A DNA stretch of 64,000 bases from Laccaria trichodermophora (Eukaryota; Basidiomycota; Agaricomycetes; Agaricales; Hydnangiaceae), in contig JACTVC010000004.1 in NCBI GenBank assembly GCA_018417955.1, positions 62,001 through 126,000 of the forward strand, in the 5' to 3' direction. The notes under the pieces are model-generated. The model was not told where the DNA came from. It worked only from the letters and a program-made list of their open reading frames with translations, and made no database searches. A program made the position numbers and the translations under genes. Below are positions 9,701 to 18,000 of the stretch, in pieces. How positions within the stretch are numbered: position 1 is the stretch's first letter; every line of letters starts with the position of its first letter.

Positions 9701-11765
9701 AGGGGAGGAAGTACTGTTAGTAACGGACCATTCAGCCCTGCAATGGGCAAGGACTTACGAAAATGCCAACCGCCGACTCGCCGCTTGGGGGGCAGTATTC
9801 TCCGTGTACGCTCCCAAACTAGAAATAGTACATCGTGCAGGCAGAGTCCATTCCAATGTTGACCCCCTTTCCCGACTTCCAAGAGCTCCGCCTCCGCAAA
9901 CTTCTCCCTTGGAATTCGACGAACCAGCAATTCGCGCTAAAGAAAGCTTGGACGAGAGGCAAGAGGTCAACGTTCCAGCCGAAAAAATGGCAGCTTACTC
10001 TTTTGCGGCATGGTCAATTGAAGATTGTCTGGACTTCCCCAAAGAAGCGATGGTTAACGTACGATCCAGGAACAAAAGGGACGACAATACCATCGTCACA
10101 AGCGAACCATCAGAAGCGAACGACACTACCCAACCTCGTTCTAGTGCACCCTCTGGAAGCGACAACGAGGAACTAGACACCTTGGCACCAACTGCAGAAT
10201 ATTGGGGAGCTACAAATCCTCCTCCCACCATTCATTTAGCCATGAGCAACGACGCGAAAGCTGAATGGAAAAGGGATTACGAAGACGACCCAGCTTTCAG
10301 CGCTATAGCGACAGACCCGAAATTCGCATATAAAAACTTCACTCCAGGTCGCAGGTTCTTCAGAGACGAAGATGGTATGGTCTTTTTCAGTAATGAAGAC
10401 TACCAGCCCCGCCTTTGCGTGCCAAGAGGTCAAAGGAATTTCGTATTGCAGGAAGCGCATCAGAACGCCTTGGAGTCGGCTCACGCGGGACCAGAGCGTC
10501 TGTGGCAGTCCTTGAGCACACGATTCTATTGGAAACGAATGAAGATCGATATCGAGAAGTTCTGCAAAACCTGTGACGTCTGTCAGAAGTCGAAATTTTC
10601 GAATTTTAATAAATTTGGCCTTCTAATTCCGAACCCCATCCCCTCAAGACCTTACCAGTCCATATCCATGGACTTCATCGTGAACCTGCCCTGGTCGGAC
10701 GGTTACAACGCGATCTTCGTGGTGGTGGATCGCCTATCGAAACATGCATCGTTCATCCCAACGACAACGGGTTTGGACACGGAGGGATTCGCTCATTTGT
10801 TCATTAAATGGATCGTCTGCAGATTCGGACTACCTGAGAGCATCATAACGGACAGGGATCTGAGGTGGACGACGGACTTCTGGTTAGGAATAGCTAAAGT
10901 CCTACAAACACGCATGAGTCTTTCGTCGTCCCATCATCCACAACACGATGGACAAACAGAGGTAGTTAACAAACTCCTCACCACAATGCTAAGAGCGTTT
11001 ACATCGGGAAGAAAGTCAGAATGGGCAAAATGGCTCCATCTATTGGAATTTGCTTACAATAGCGCGGTACACTCGTCGACGAGCGCAACTCCCTTCCACC
11101 TTTTGCTAGGATTTCATCCACGTACCCCATTGGACTTCTTAGGGATGAAGAGAAACAACGACGTCGTAGGACGCGCCCTGAGTCCTGAGGCAGTAACGTT
11201 TCTTGAGAACATGGCCATGCACAGGGATAGCGCTAGGCGTGCGATAGCTAAAGCTCAGGATCAGCAGGCTCGTTCCTACAACAAAGGGCGTAAACCAGTA
11301 CCTGTCTTGAAGAAGGGCGACCGGGTTCTGGTAAATCCACACGCGTTAGAATGGATCGAATCCAAAGGAGAAGGAAAGAAGCTTACCCAACGCTGGATCG
11401 GGCCATTCGAAGTAATGCAGAGAATTAACCCTAATGTCTACCGCCTCAGGATGAGCAGCCTGTACCCAGGTCTGCCGATTTTCAACTATCAACATCTGAA
11501 GAAGTATGAGGAATCGCCCACCGATTTTGGAGAACGGATCACGCTTCCAGAGACACGTACTGCCGCACCAGCTAAAGAAGAATATGAAGTCGATCGTATC
11601 ATTGCTGAGTGTAGGACACGGAAAGGTCTCCAGTATCTGGTTCGGTGGGAAGGTTACAGTCCTCTCTATGACACCTGGGAGCCCAAGAAAGCACTCACCA
11701 ATGCCCCGGAAATCGTAGCCAAATGGCAAAGGCAACGTGATGAGGCGGGCCCAGGTGATTTGTAA
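3774..11765 (+). CDS. Inner chromovirus Gag-Pol polyprotein with C-terminal chromodomain
   Basis: A single 2663-codon frame, with no gag/pol frameshift. Visible parts, numbered from 3774: Ser/Pro-rich N-terminus; Gly/Asn/Pro-rich linker (about 570-650); gag core; CCHC knuckle CKVCGSDNHWDREC (about 963-976); retropepsin-like site LDSCADITLIS (about 1207); RT with YIDD (about 1715); RNase H with YTDAS (about 1862) and DHSALQW; integrase zinc-binding HHCC (about 2228-2265); DDE core with Asp near 2300 and 2359 and Glu near 2395 (the last two 35 residues apart, D35E); and a chromodomain (about 2604-2655, YEVDRII...WEGY...DTWEP) that would direct integration to chromatin. The frame opens at 3750 but has no ATG until codon 212 (4407); the true start may be ATG 4407, a non-ATG codon, or a spliced leader. 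The protease has Cys where Gly is expected. Confidence 0.93.
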   Translation: MDTVGNSGNLAGVPASLGEDDKVRSSKSGVARPRRGAPPSSLSLPTQRSSRSNLPSKRSVLPNNPFSDNTPHSTLSPKLLASYNHLPVATPAAPKSALRIDSSSRVPTSNQSTRGATASSRTVTFRHHLFQPATKPVKTTFQPRSDSITESNLAFDFKSPLPITPTTDVTVSGEILISPPSQLPNPNSSPTNSPSISTISSRITSIPEVGEMSTTETNLTHQFRPGYENGYANSPMARLILEYQEERDEDPSTQQRATSLHAKKTLAARDIIYLDTADANIALVDDLLSEVNQVLGELQTFLERTSGLIPERTKFFKVDPRNTFMNVLNGATDLPQLHAAWSGLNRRIGLAQENIIKYEAQYRQPFESSDFVVPTSPISTDPEIYEVMSDLGELDSRMRYLYQSVPHLQDEIRSPRRLTDGSAWNDIIPLPENLAELHHTSNLNDAVNTSNDNGKGRDMNNLGSLPTSPHMINVGYGTPFRSSSQFFSKPDRQKFPLPVPSVLAKQNVLVGLGLPNTPAFQNLDDIPPRRLHGLHVQSRQSNPFEQRNQANLNIGPSSNPSSLPRNSNFHNSNHPSQGANGGGGGGNGDPPRGGNGGRGNDLPRNQDGESNEDSIHSQNNNRYNAFPRNNGGGDPPGGDPPSGGGNGPPGRGNFGNPRNDSQNSGLIPYGDTRATIRNDLKQDQLPVWDGNKNSAIEYFWKVQQLAALEGDIPQALGYWLWKSLKENSKIWWWFSTLPFAEQAKMRTHYLYYLKGIKDNYLGRTWQISMNTKYESQSFRQEGFERESPPAFITRRIMYTRMLAASDDGGPTEVYLVMQKAPISWGPILNIETVRGTSLLYSRATDHEYALIHAAKYESSNILTTENLPATLKRLGINLDRNRTYDRSAKLVSCKDENDVIHEAFLGQLSREECEQGISNDPEAIREAFQVLKKRQRPPPKGGYPYSKNDHVNTKLGCLPPSPCKVCGSDNHWDRECPDWDVYQAKQQKSAYRIELVEVEDLEQYYSSVYSVLVAERLAKEHQPSRNTEEDFDEAVLRTQGHVPASRERKTDELSNSWKRQTAFAEEIEDEYWEEYRAKEKSDTHLLYQIGDDDDVAESREAYSSSTDKNPRAKHVNPELNGPKVPKFSPTNNSSPSAFGYTAPNGEKPAEIKDPPPIELDPPPSKEKCIRIPKVRTRPEGMSAIGVSVLSTRGYVGSLKNSEIDLRLDSCADITLISSEFYESLVTKPKMKQGMRMQLWQLTDKDSKLKGFVRIPIFMVTDEGDIVETEAEAYVVPNMTVPILLGEDYQQSYELGVTRNVEEGTHVSFRRHDHRIKALPVERSKDFDRLRQSAYMVGQFVRRRLHRRNKSKRHRRKVKFGLEEKTVRAAEDYRLRPHESKPIKVEGQLGEDREWLVQKNLLANANDSFFAVPNVLISAANPWVPVANPTDQPRYIRKGEIIGTICEPEHYFDSPSSPEEFLRFQEAAEKIRTVIAVQMDLDNSDDRKEEETEPEEYGPKTAAMPDPTVYPSSQLEDLIDVGSLPDYLKDRAWAMLRKRVKAFGFDGRLGDLPAKVHIRTVDGQVPISMPMYNSSPEKRAIINEQIDTWFEQGVIEPSKSPWSAPVVIAYRNGKPRFCVDYRKLNAVTIPDEFPIPRQSEILASLAGAQVLSSLDALSGFTQLELAEEDIEKTAFRTHRGLFQFKRLPFGLRNGPSIFQRVMQGILAPYLWIFCLVYIDDIVIYSKSYEEHIDHLDKVLEAIEKAGLTLSPKKCHLFYGSILLLGHKVSRLGLSTHAEKVKAIMELERPKKLSQLQAFLGMVVYFSAFIPYYASICAPLFQLLRKGHKWTWGIEQEHAFQSAKAALNASPVLGHPMEGLPYRLYTDASDEALGCALQQIQPIKVRDLKGTRAYDRLKKAHENGLKPPRLVVAIGSGKKDSTFEDEWAPEFDDTIVHVERVIAYWSRLFKNAETRYSTTEREALAAKEGLVKFQPFIEGEEVLLVTDHSALQWARTYENANRRLAAWGAVFSVYAPKLEIVHRAGRVHSNVDPLSRLPRAPPPQTSPLEFDEPAIRAKESLDERQEVNVPAEKMAAYSFAAWSIEDCLDFPKEAMVNVRSRNKRDDNTIVTSEPSEANDTTQPRSSAPSGSDNEELDTLAPTAEYWGATNPPPTIHLAMSNDAKAEWKRDYEDDPAFSAIATDPKFAYKNFTPGRRFFRDEDGMVFFSNEDYQPRLCVPRGQRNFVLQEAHQNALESAHAGPERLWQSLSTRFYWKRMKIDIEKFCKTCDVCQKSKFSNFNKFGLLIPNPIPSRPYQSISMDFIVNLPWSDGYNAIFVVVDRLSKHASFIPTTTGLDTEGFAHLFIKWIVCRFGLPESIITDRDLRWTTDFWLGIAKVLQTRMSLSSSHHPQHDGQTEVVNKLLTTMLRAFTSGRKSEWAKWLHLLEFAYNSAVHSSTSATPFHLLLGFHPRTPLDFLGMKRNNDVVGRALSPEAVTFLENMAMHRDSARRAIAKAQDQQARSYNKGRKPVPVLKKGDRVLVNPHALEWIESKGEGKKLTQRWIGPFEVMQRINPNVYRLRMSSLYPGLPIFNYQHLKKYEESPTDFGERITLPETRTAAPAKEEYEVDRIIAECRTRKGLQYLVRWEGYSPLYDTWEPKKALTNAPEIVAKWQRQRDEAGPGDL

Positions 11766-11919
11766 TATCACCACATGCTAACTTATATCGCCGAGATCAG
11801 TGATCGATCTCATTGATAGGCGAATTGATACCCATATGTATTCCGTCTGTCCTTTGTTCTTCTATCTTTTCATCTTTTCACCACTTTTTCTGACGACACT
11901 TCCCTCCCTTGCACTCTTA
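11766..11919 (+). promoter_or_regulatory. Pyrimidine-rich leader between gag-pol and the extra ORF (inner element)
   Basis: The stretch before ATG 11920 is strongly pyrimidine-rich on the + strand (tcttttcatcttttcacc and similar), resembling the CT-rich leader of many fungal transcripts. It could serve an internal promoter for the downstream ORF. The reading frame is also open upstream (GTG 11800, ATG 11836) and would add a hydrophobic N-terminal segment, so an extended protein is an alternative. This is inference from composition only. Confidence 0.3.
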
Positions 11920-14496
11920 ATGGATTTCTTATACACGGACAGCGACGGAATCGTCCCCGCATCGGGCCATGAAGTCATGACAGCCGGCGAGTGGGTTGCT
12001 CTGAACGCATCCGCCGGTAAAATCCCCTCGACAGGCGTCTTCCAACAAGCTCTCGAAGACCGAGCATTTCAGCCAGAGGAATTATGCGCGCGTTCAACGT
12101 CCTGGACATGGACCAAGGAACCAACTTGGTTCAGTCAACGCTATCATTGGGACGCGTGGAACGTGGTGGAAGCCTTCCCAGACGAACACGATTCCGTTCC
12201 TTGGTTTTTCAGTGAAGGAAACACGCCGTGGGTCAGCTCCGGCGGGAAGTTCTACTTAGAGGCTGATCTTCGTGAGAGGGCTGCCGATACTTTAGCGAAG
12301 TTATGGCTATGCGTCGAGTCTATTATTTCTAACCCTCCTTTTGTTAGGGGCACGGATCACCCGTCGAGATTCAACCCACTGCGTCTGCAATCAGGCTGGG
12401 AATCTTCAAACAGCGTGGACTCCATAGCTCGAGAAGCTAGAGTGAAAGCCTTGGAATTTTTAGGTTTCATCAATTGGTGGTCATCGTCAGTCACTCACTG
12501 GGACTCCCCCTTGCACCCATGGATGGTCGAATACACCGCCACCTTTCGTTTACAGAGCCTCAAGAAAAGGGGTGTTTTCGTGGACTTGTTACGGAATTGG
12601 CATCACATGAACGTTGCGCACTGGCTGGCGCAAAACGTCCCAGTTTATTACTACTGGATGGAGGATCATACACAATACCCCAGCCTGAGTCGACTCTCCC
12701 CACGTATCTTACAAGCCTATCACGACACGTGCGCCGCTTTGGACAGGACAGCGGTTTTCGCCGAAGAAATGATGGGATACGACGACGACATCGCATCTAT
12801 TCGAGAACACGACGAATTCCTACAGCGACGAAGCGACTCTAGACACTTAACCTCCCCTCTTTTCATCGACATCCCATCTACTGCCACAGTTTACATCGTC
12901 GATTTCGAGGGCTGGGCCCGACGACCCATTACGGACTTCGTCATTGTTCAAGATTATGCAGAACGGTTCCATTTCTTCATCGATATGGAGATGACGGGAG
13001 GCCTAGTGACGATTTGGCGATGGAAGCCTCGAATATTCGACAACGGCCCGGGTCAGAAGGCTGGAACAATAGGGCTAGGCTTCAGCGTAGAAGCTCGGCG
13101 GAGTGATCGAGAAATCAGAGAGATTTTCAAGAGTTTGTACGCACCATCAACTAAAGAATCCTTTGACAAATGGGGTCGACTTCGGCTTCCAGGTGAACTG
13201 AGCAGCGACTCATCCTTAGGGTCAGCTAGTCCATCTGTGCATCCCCCAGCTGCGGAACCTCAAGTCCCAATGCTACCTCGCCCGAGCTGGGCGCCTCAAT
13301 CCCACCCCGATATCCCAGTACCACGTCCTCCTCCCATGGATGTTCTCCTTCAGCGGATGATGACCGCACCGTCTCCTTTAGCACCCCAATCGCGAGCGTC
13401 ATCTGCAGCTAGGCATTCCGGAGTATCAGCCCGTCACAGTTCGCGTGATTCTCGACGCTCAGCCTCCCCTCGGTCGTCTTCCCGTCAGTCACAGCTTCCA
13501 ACCTCGAGAAGCTCCTTCATAACAGAATTAAGGATGATTGGGGACGAGTACGCAGTGAGCGAGGCGACCTGGACAAGCAAGAAACCTCTGAATTGGAATC
13601 CAGACTTCTTGGAAGTTGGCTACCTTCTAGTAGGGGACTCCAAAGCGCAAGCCAGGTTGCGTTATTGGGCCGCATGCTCGGGTGATGCGTCGTCCATGGC
13701 GGCCGTCTTGTTTAAAGCCATCCGTTTTGGTATTCCGTTTGCTATTGGAGTAAAGGTGGAGGATTTTAGTAGGTTCAAGCCAGAAGACGTATCGGACATG
13801 GATCGCTTAGTCAGGAAGCCCACCTGTGCCACCGAACCTCCATTTCTTTACACCGCACAGGGCGCGCTCAAAGCTTACTACATGAGTCGTGTCAACGACA
13901 TTATCCGTCGTCCTCACGCCAGGATTCTCATCGGGATGGGGGGTCCTATTGCTTGGCTAGGCCGTAAATGGGGTGGAACAGAACTTGTAGCTCAATTCAT
14001 GTCAGGACCATCGCCGGACGTATACGTTCACCGCCGAGGCTATATCGACTCCGATGACGAACATCCGAAATTTCTGTACACGGACGAAATGTCGCCACAG
14101 GAAGTCGACGTCCTTTTCGGCTGCATTCGGAGCGACAGCGACAAGGACAAATCTTTGTACCCTTCCAGGGACATCTTGGACGACTGTTGTTTCTTTTGGA
14201 CGGGAGAATGGGACGTTCGCATGGAAGAGATGTTCTCCGACATAACTAAAGATGTGTTGCAGGGTTCAGCCAAGTTCCGCACCCCTGGTATGTGGAACGA
14301 GTATTTCAGGCGTCGGAGTCGTATGGCTAGGGGTCCGCGCGCGCGCCTGAATCAACTCGCGCCGACCTCCCTGCTACGCCTTCATTCCAAAATTTTGGAC
14401 GGCTTCAATGTGGATTGGCACAAGAGCCGCATCGCTCACATCGAACTCCCCGAAGAATACAAACCCCGTCAAATCGGGAATAGGGGGGCTTTGTGA
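11920..14496 (+). CDS. Extra ORF of the inner chromovirus, downstream of pol; function unknown
   Basis: About 858 codons from ATG 11920 (MDFLYTDSDG), or 886 from ATG 11836. I recognise no enzyme family. The N-terminal half is rich in Trp, Tyr and His (for example WHHMNVAHWLAQNVPVYYYW). A central part around codons 460-570 is rich in Pro, Ser and Arg with SR/RS dipeptides. The C-terminal half holds a compact Trp-rich domain. It follows pol in the same orientation and ends exactly at the polypurine tract: its TGA (14494-14496) is made of bases of the 3' LTR. The outer chromovirus has an ORF in the same place with the same general layout including an SR-rich segment, so the ORF belongs to the element family and is not a chance capture. 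Possible roles (nucleic-acid binding, packaging, host interaction) are speculation. Confidence 0.8.
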   Translation: MDFLYTDSDGIVPASGHEVMTAGEWVALNASAGKIPSTGVFQQALEDRAFQPEELCARSTSWTWTKEPTWFSQRYHWDAWNVVEAFPDEHDSVPWFFSEGNTPWVSSGGKFYLEADLRERAADTLAKLWLCVESIISNPPFVRGTDHPSRFNPLRLQSGWESSNSVDSIAREARVKALEFLGFINWWSSSVTHWDSPLHPWMVEYTATFRLQSLKKRGVFVDLLRNWHHMNVAHWLAQNVPVYYYWMEDHTQYPSLSRLSPRILQAYHDTCAALDRTAVFAEEMMGYDDDIASIREHDEFLQRRSDSRHLTSPLFIDIPSTATVYIVDFEGWARRPITDFVIVQDYAERFHFFIDMEMTGGLVTIWRWKPRIFDNGPGQKAGTIGLGFSVEARRSDREIREIFKSLYAPSTKESFDKWGRLRLPGELSSDSSLGSASPSVHPPAAEPQVPMLPRPSWAPQSHPDIPVPRPPPMDVLLQRMMTAPSPLAPQSRASSAARHSGVSARHSSRDSRRSASPRSSSRQSQLPTSRSSFITELRMIGDEYAVSEATWTSKKPLNWNPDFLEVGYLLVGDSKAQARLRYWAACSGDASSMAAVLFKAIRFGIPFAIGVKVEDFSRFKPEDVSDMDRLVRKPTCATEPPFLYTAQGALKAYYMSRVNDIIRRPHARILIGMGGPIAWLGRKWGGTELVAQFMSGPSPDVYVHRRGYIDSDDEHPKFLYTDEMSPQEVDVLFGCIRSDSDKDKSLYPSRDILDDCCFFWTGEWDVRMEEMFSDITKDVLQGSAKFRTPGMWNEYFRRRSRMARGPRARLNQLAPTSLLRLHSKILDGFNVDWHKSRIAHIELPEEYKPRQIGNRGAL

Positions 14497-15060
14497 GGGG
14501 TCAGTATCCCTCTCCTGTGATATTCCCTATTCAACGTTGCTATATCCTTCATACCTTGCTTCCAGAGATTCCTAGTCACCTTCGGTCACAGTGGTCACAT
14601 AGTCACGCTCAGTATAGTCACTCCATAAGTGCATGTAAAAACTCACTTCTTACTATCATCAACTCTTTTACCAACTTGACGGTTGAGCATCGTACTCACG
14701 ACTCTTCTCAAGTTCAGTTAGAAGAATCGTCTTAAGAAGACAAAGGTCAGTTTCATTCAGGATATCTTGGGAGCTCGTGTCTCCCTCTACGTTAACAAAT
14801 CTCTTCTCTTTTCTTAGTAGGAAGAGATTTGGTTATACTTTCTACGGCATTCCGAGAGAGCAGAACTGTCTACGCTCGTGGCTATCCAGGGCATAGTAGG
14901 CATTCGCATAACCAAGTCTTCTCCTTGTCGATCGAACTCTAGACCGTATCCTAGGGTCCTCACACCAATTCGCACAGCGCGAGTCATTACGCTCGTCAGG
15001 ACTCGATTGTCGCTATCTCAACCTCACAACTCGGCTTAACCCCTCGAACAGGGTAGCGCA
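14492..15060 (+). repeat. Inner element 3' LTR (569 bp)
   Basis: Starts TGTGAGGGGTC after the tract GGGGGGCTT and ends GGGTAGCGCA. It is 98.6% identical to the 5' LTR. This copy keeps CG at six of the eight variable sites; at the other two the 5' copy keeps CG. Confidence 0.96.
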
Positions 15061-15065
15061 GTATG
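15061..15065. repeat. Target-site duplication GTATG, right copy
   Basis: Second copy of the 5-bp duplication flanking the inner chromovirus. The outer RT frame resumes here: the codon started at the end of the left flank is completed by ggc. Confidence 0.95.
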
Positions 15066-18000
15066 GCACCTCCCCCGCGAAAAGAGAAGTCATCGATCAA
15101 CAAATGAAAACGTGGTTCGAAGCCGGAGTCATCGAGCTGTCGGTTAGTCCATGGGGCTTCCCCGCTCTAGTCGTCTATCGCAATGGCAAATCTAGTCTAG
15201 TTATTGACTATCAGAAGCTAAATGCTAAAACCATTCCGGATGAGTTCCCTATACCATGTCAAACGGAAATCATACAAGCTTTATCGGGAGCCCAAGTTCT
15301 ATCTTCCTTCGACGCACTCACAGGCTTCACTCAACTCGAAATGGCTGACGAAGACAAGGAGAAGACCGCTTTCCGATGTCACTTGGGATTATGGCAATTC
15401 AAGAGGATGCCATTCGGTCTGAGAAATGGTCCGTCTTCCAGAGAATCACACTAGTAGCTGCACTCTACATCGATGTATTTATGGCAGCTGCCGTGGCAAA
15501 ACTTGATCAGCTACCGTGAGGGAATGAAATGAAATTTCATTGATTCACAGCACCCATTTCATTCAAAATGATTCATTCTGTTTCATTGATTCACAGAAAT
15601 TACTTCATTTTTCATTTCATTCCACCACGGCAACTGTTTCATTCATTCCTTTATTGTTAGAGCTGGGAAAATTATTATGTAATTGATGTAAAATATTAAA
15701 GTGCCTTATTTGGCAACAGTATGCCTATCTTGTTATGTATTTGAGCCTCAAATGCAAAAGTACTCCCATATGGCCTCCCACACCACTGCAGTAGGGCACA
15801 ACACATATCAGGCATAATTGTATATTATTTCCTTATTTAGGTGTGTATTAAAACATCGAAATTGTTGCCTGAAAGATTGAAACAAAAATGAAATAAAGAA
15901 TGAAACAAAAATTCCATGGTAAGAATGAAACAAAAAATGAAACAAAGAATGAAATAGTTGCCAGGAATAAATGAAACAGAATAAATTTCATTCTTCCTGG
16001 TAGGAATGAAGAAAGGATTGAAATGAAATGGAATGAAACAAAAACGATTTCATTCTCCACGGCAATGAATGAAAAAAAATGAAACAGTTGCCGGGAATGA
16101 ATGAAACAGAATAAATTATCTCAAATGAAACAGGTGCCGTGAATGAATGAAAACTTTGCATTTCATTCATTCACGGTAGCTGATCAAGTTTTTTTATGGC
16201 AGCTGCCATAACTACATCATGTAATTGGCAGCTACCAGTCAGAATCATGCAAGGGGTACTGGCCCCCTTTCTGTGGTTATTTGCCCTAGTCTATATCGAC
16301 GATATCGTGATATACTCCAAGAATTGGGAAGACCATCTTCTCCATCTCAACCGAGTATTAGGAGCTATAGCCGCCTCTGGAATAACCCTGTCCCCCACTA
16401 AGTGTTTCGTAGGGTACTCGTCCATACTGCTTCTCGGACAGAAAGTTTCACACTTGGGATTATCTACCCACAGGGAGAAGGTCCAAGCTATTATGGAGCT
16501 TGCTCGACCCACGTCCGTATCTGATCTTCAGAAGTTTCTGGGAATGGTCGTCTACTTCTCCACCTACATACCGTTCTATTCAATGACCACAGCGCCGTTG
16601 TTCAACCTCCTTAAAAAGGGAGTCAAATGGCAGTGGCGCGCGGAGCAAGAGGTCGCATTTGAACAAGCTAAAGAAGCTCTTGCGAATGCCCCCGTACTAG
16701 GCCATCCCATCGCCAATAAGGCTTATAGATTGTACACGGATGCATCGGATATAGCCCTGGGAGCCAGTTTGCAGCAAGTACAGACCATCTTGGTGAAAGA
16801 TTTGAAGGGAACTCCATGTTACGCGAAGCTCGAAGCCACCTGGAAAGATGGTAAAGAAATACCGCAGCTGATAGCTAGGTTACACAAGGAGAGACATGAA
16901 GTCGAACGACCGGATGTTTGGGGAGCTTCTCTTGACGAAACTACAGTACACGTCGAGAGAGTTATCGCCTATTGGAGTCAAACATTCAAATCCGCTGAAA
17001 GAAATTATAGTGCGACAGAGAGGGAAGCATTGGCTGCGAAGGAAGCGCTCGTCAAATTTCAACCTTTCATAGAAGGGGAAGACATTACCCTGATCACAGA
17101 TCACGCCGCCTTAGTATGGGCGCGAGTCTATGAGAATGCCAATCGCCGCCTAGCAGCCTGGGGGGCCGTATTCGCAGCCTACCCGGGGCTCAGGATAGTG
17201 CATCGAGCAGGGAGGGTACATTCCAACGTTGATCCCCTTTCTCGGCTGATAAGAGTACCACCACACGACTCGCCTCTCAGCGATGACAACATCCCTATCA
17301 AGCAGGATCCTGTCAAACGTAACATCGCTCAAAAGGCTGAAGATAGGATATTCAGAGCTGCCGCTCCGAAGGCCGCTTTCTGCGTAATGTGGTGGGAAGA
17401 TGTCATCAACAAACAAGCGTCCGCAGTCCAAACCAGACACCAACTCGCTGCCATTGAAGAGCGCGAAATTCCGAATAAAAGGAGTGTCATTCAACCCCCA
17501 TTGGAAAAGGAAGAGGGGGAGACTGTTCCTACAGACTTCGATGATCAGGGAGAAAATTTACCTTTTCCTGAATCAGACCATTGGACTTATCCAGCTGGCG
17601 CCAAACCTTTGGAGCTACCGCCGGACGAGGAATGGACAAAACGAACTCAGTTGCTTATAGCTGTGGATCCTCAAATCTGCCAGGAATTCGCGGAGGGCTA
17701 CGAGATGGACAAGTTCTTCGCCTCCCATTATATTCAAGTTCAACCCAATGAACGAACCATAATCTCCTCTAGTCACTTTCAGAGAGGACGAGATGGACTA
17801 CTCTACTTTACAGACACTGCTTGGAGGACGCGATTGTGTGTGCCCAACTCCAAGATCAATTACGTATTACGATGGATACATGAATCTCCATACGAAAGCG
17901 CTCATGCTGGACCTCGCCACTTCATAGCACGACTCCAAGAACTGTTCTACTGGCCCACTATGAACAGAGACGCTGAAACTTATGCAACCACGTGCGATGT

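Larger units (their letters stand above)
3202..15060 (+). mobile_element. Inner (younger) chromovirus, complete Ty3/gypsy LTR retrotransposon
   Basis: An 11,859-bp element with 569-bp LTRs at 3202-3770 and 14492-15060 (TG...CA termini), a GTATG target duplication, an uninterrupted 2663-codon gag-pol frame, an extra 898-codon ORF, and a G-rich polypurine tract ending GGGGGGCTT directly before the 3' LTR. Domain order (gag, protease, RT, RNase H, integrase, chromodomain) places it in the chromovirus branch of Ty3/gypsy. The LTRs differ at only eight positions (1.4%), so the insertion is fairly recent. It landed inside the RT gene of the related but more diverged outer element. I could not assign the primer-binding site, which should begin just after 3770, to a tRNA. 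Confidence 0.95.

Noticed and set aside
11836..11919. Hydrophobic N-terminus of the extra ORF as an envelope-like signal peptide
   Set aside because: The hydrophobic run comes from a CT-rich leader, the ORF has no other membrane segment, and the outer homologue starts without one. ATG 11920 is the better start.
14493..14735. 80-codon frame present twice (3203-3445 and 14493-14735)
   Set aside because: Both are the same stretch of the LTR; identity reflects the LTR pair, not a duplicated gene.
15500..16170. TTCATT/GAATGAAA repeats as telomeric or CRISPR-like repeats
   Set aside because: They are irregular, arranged as opposed arrays within terminal inverted repeats with target duplications, so a fold-back transposon explains them.
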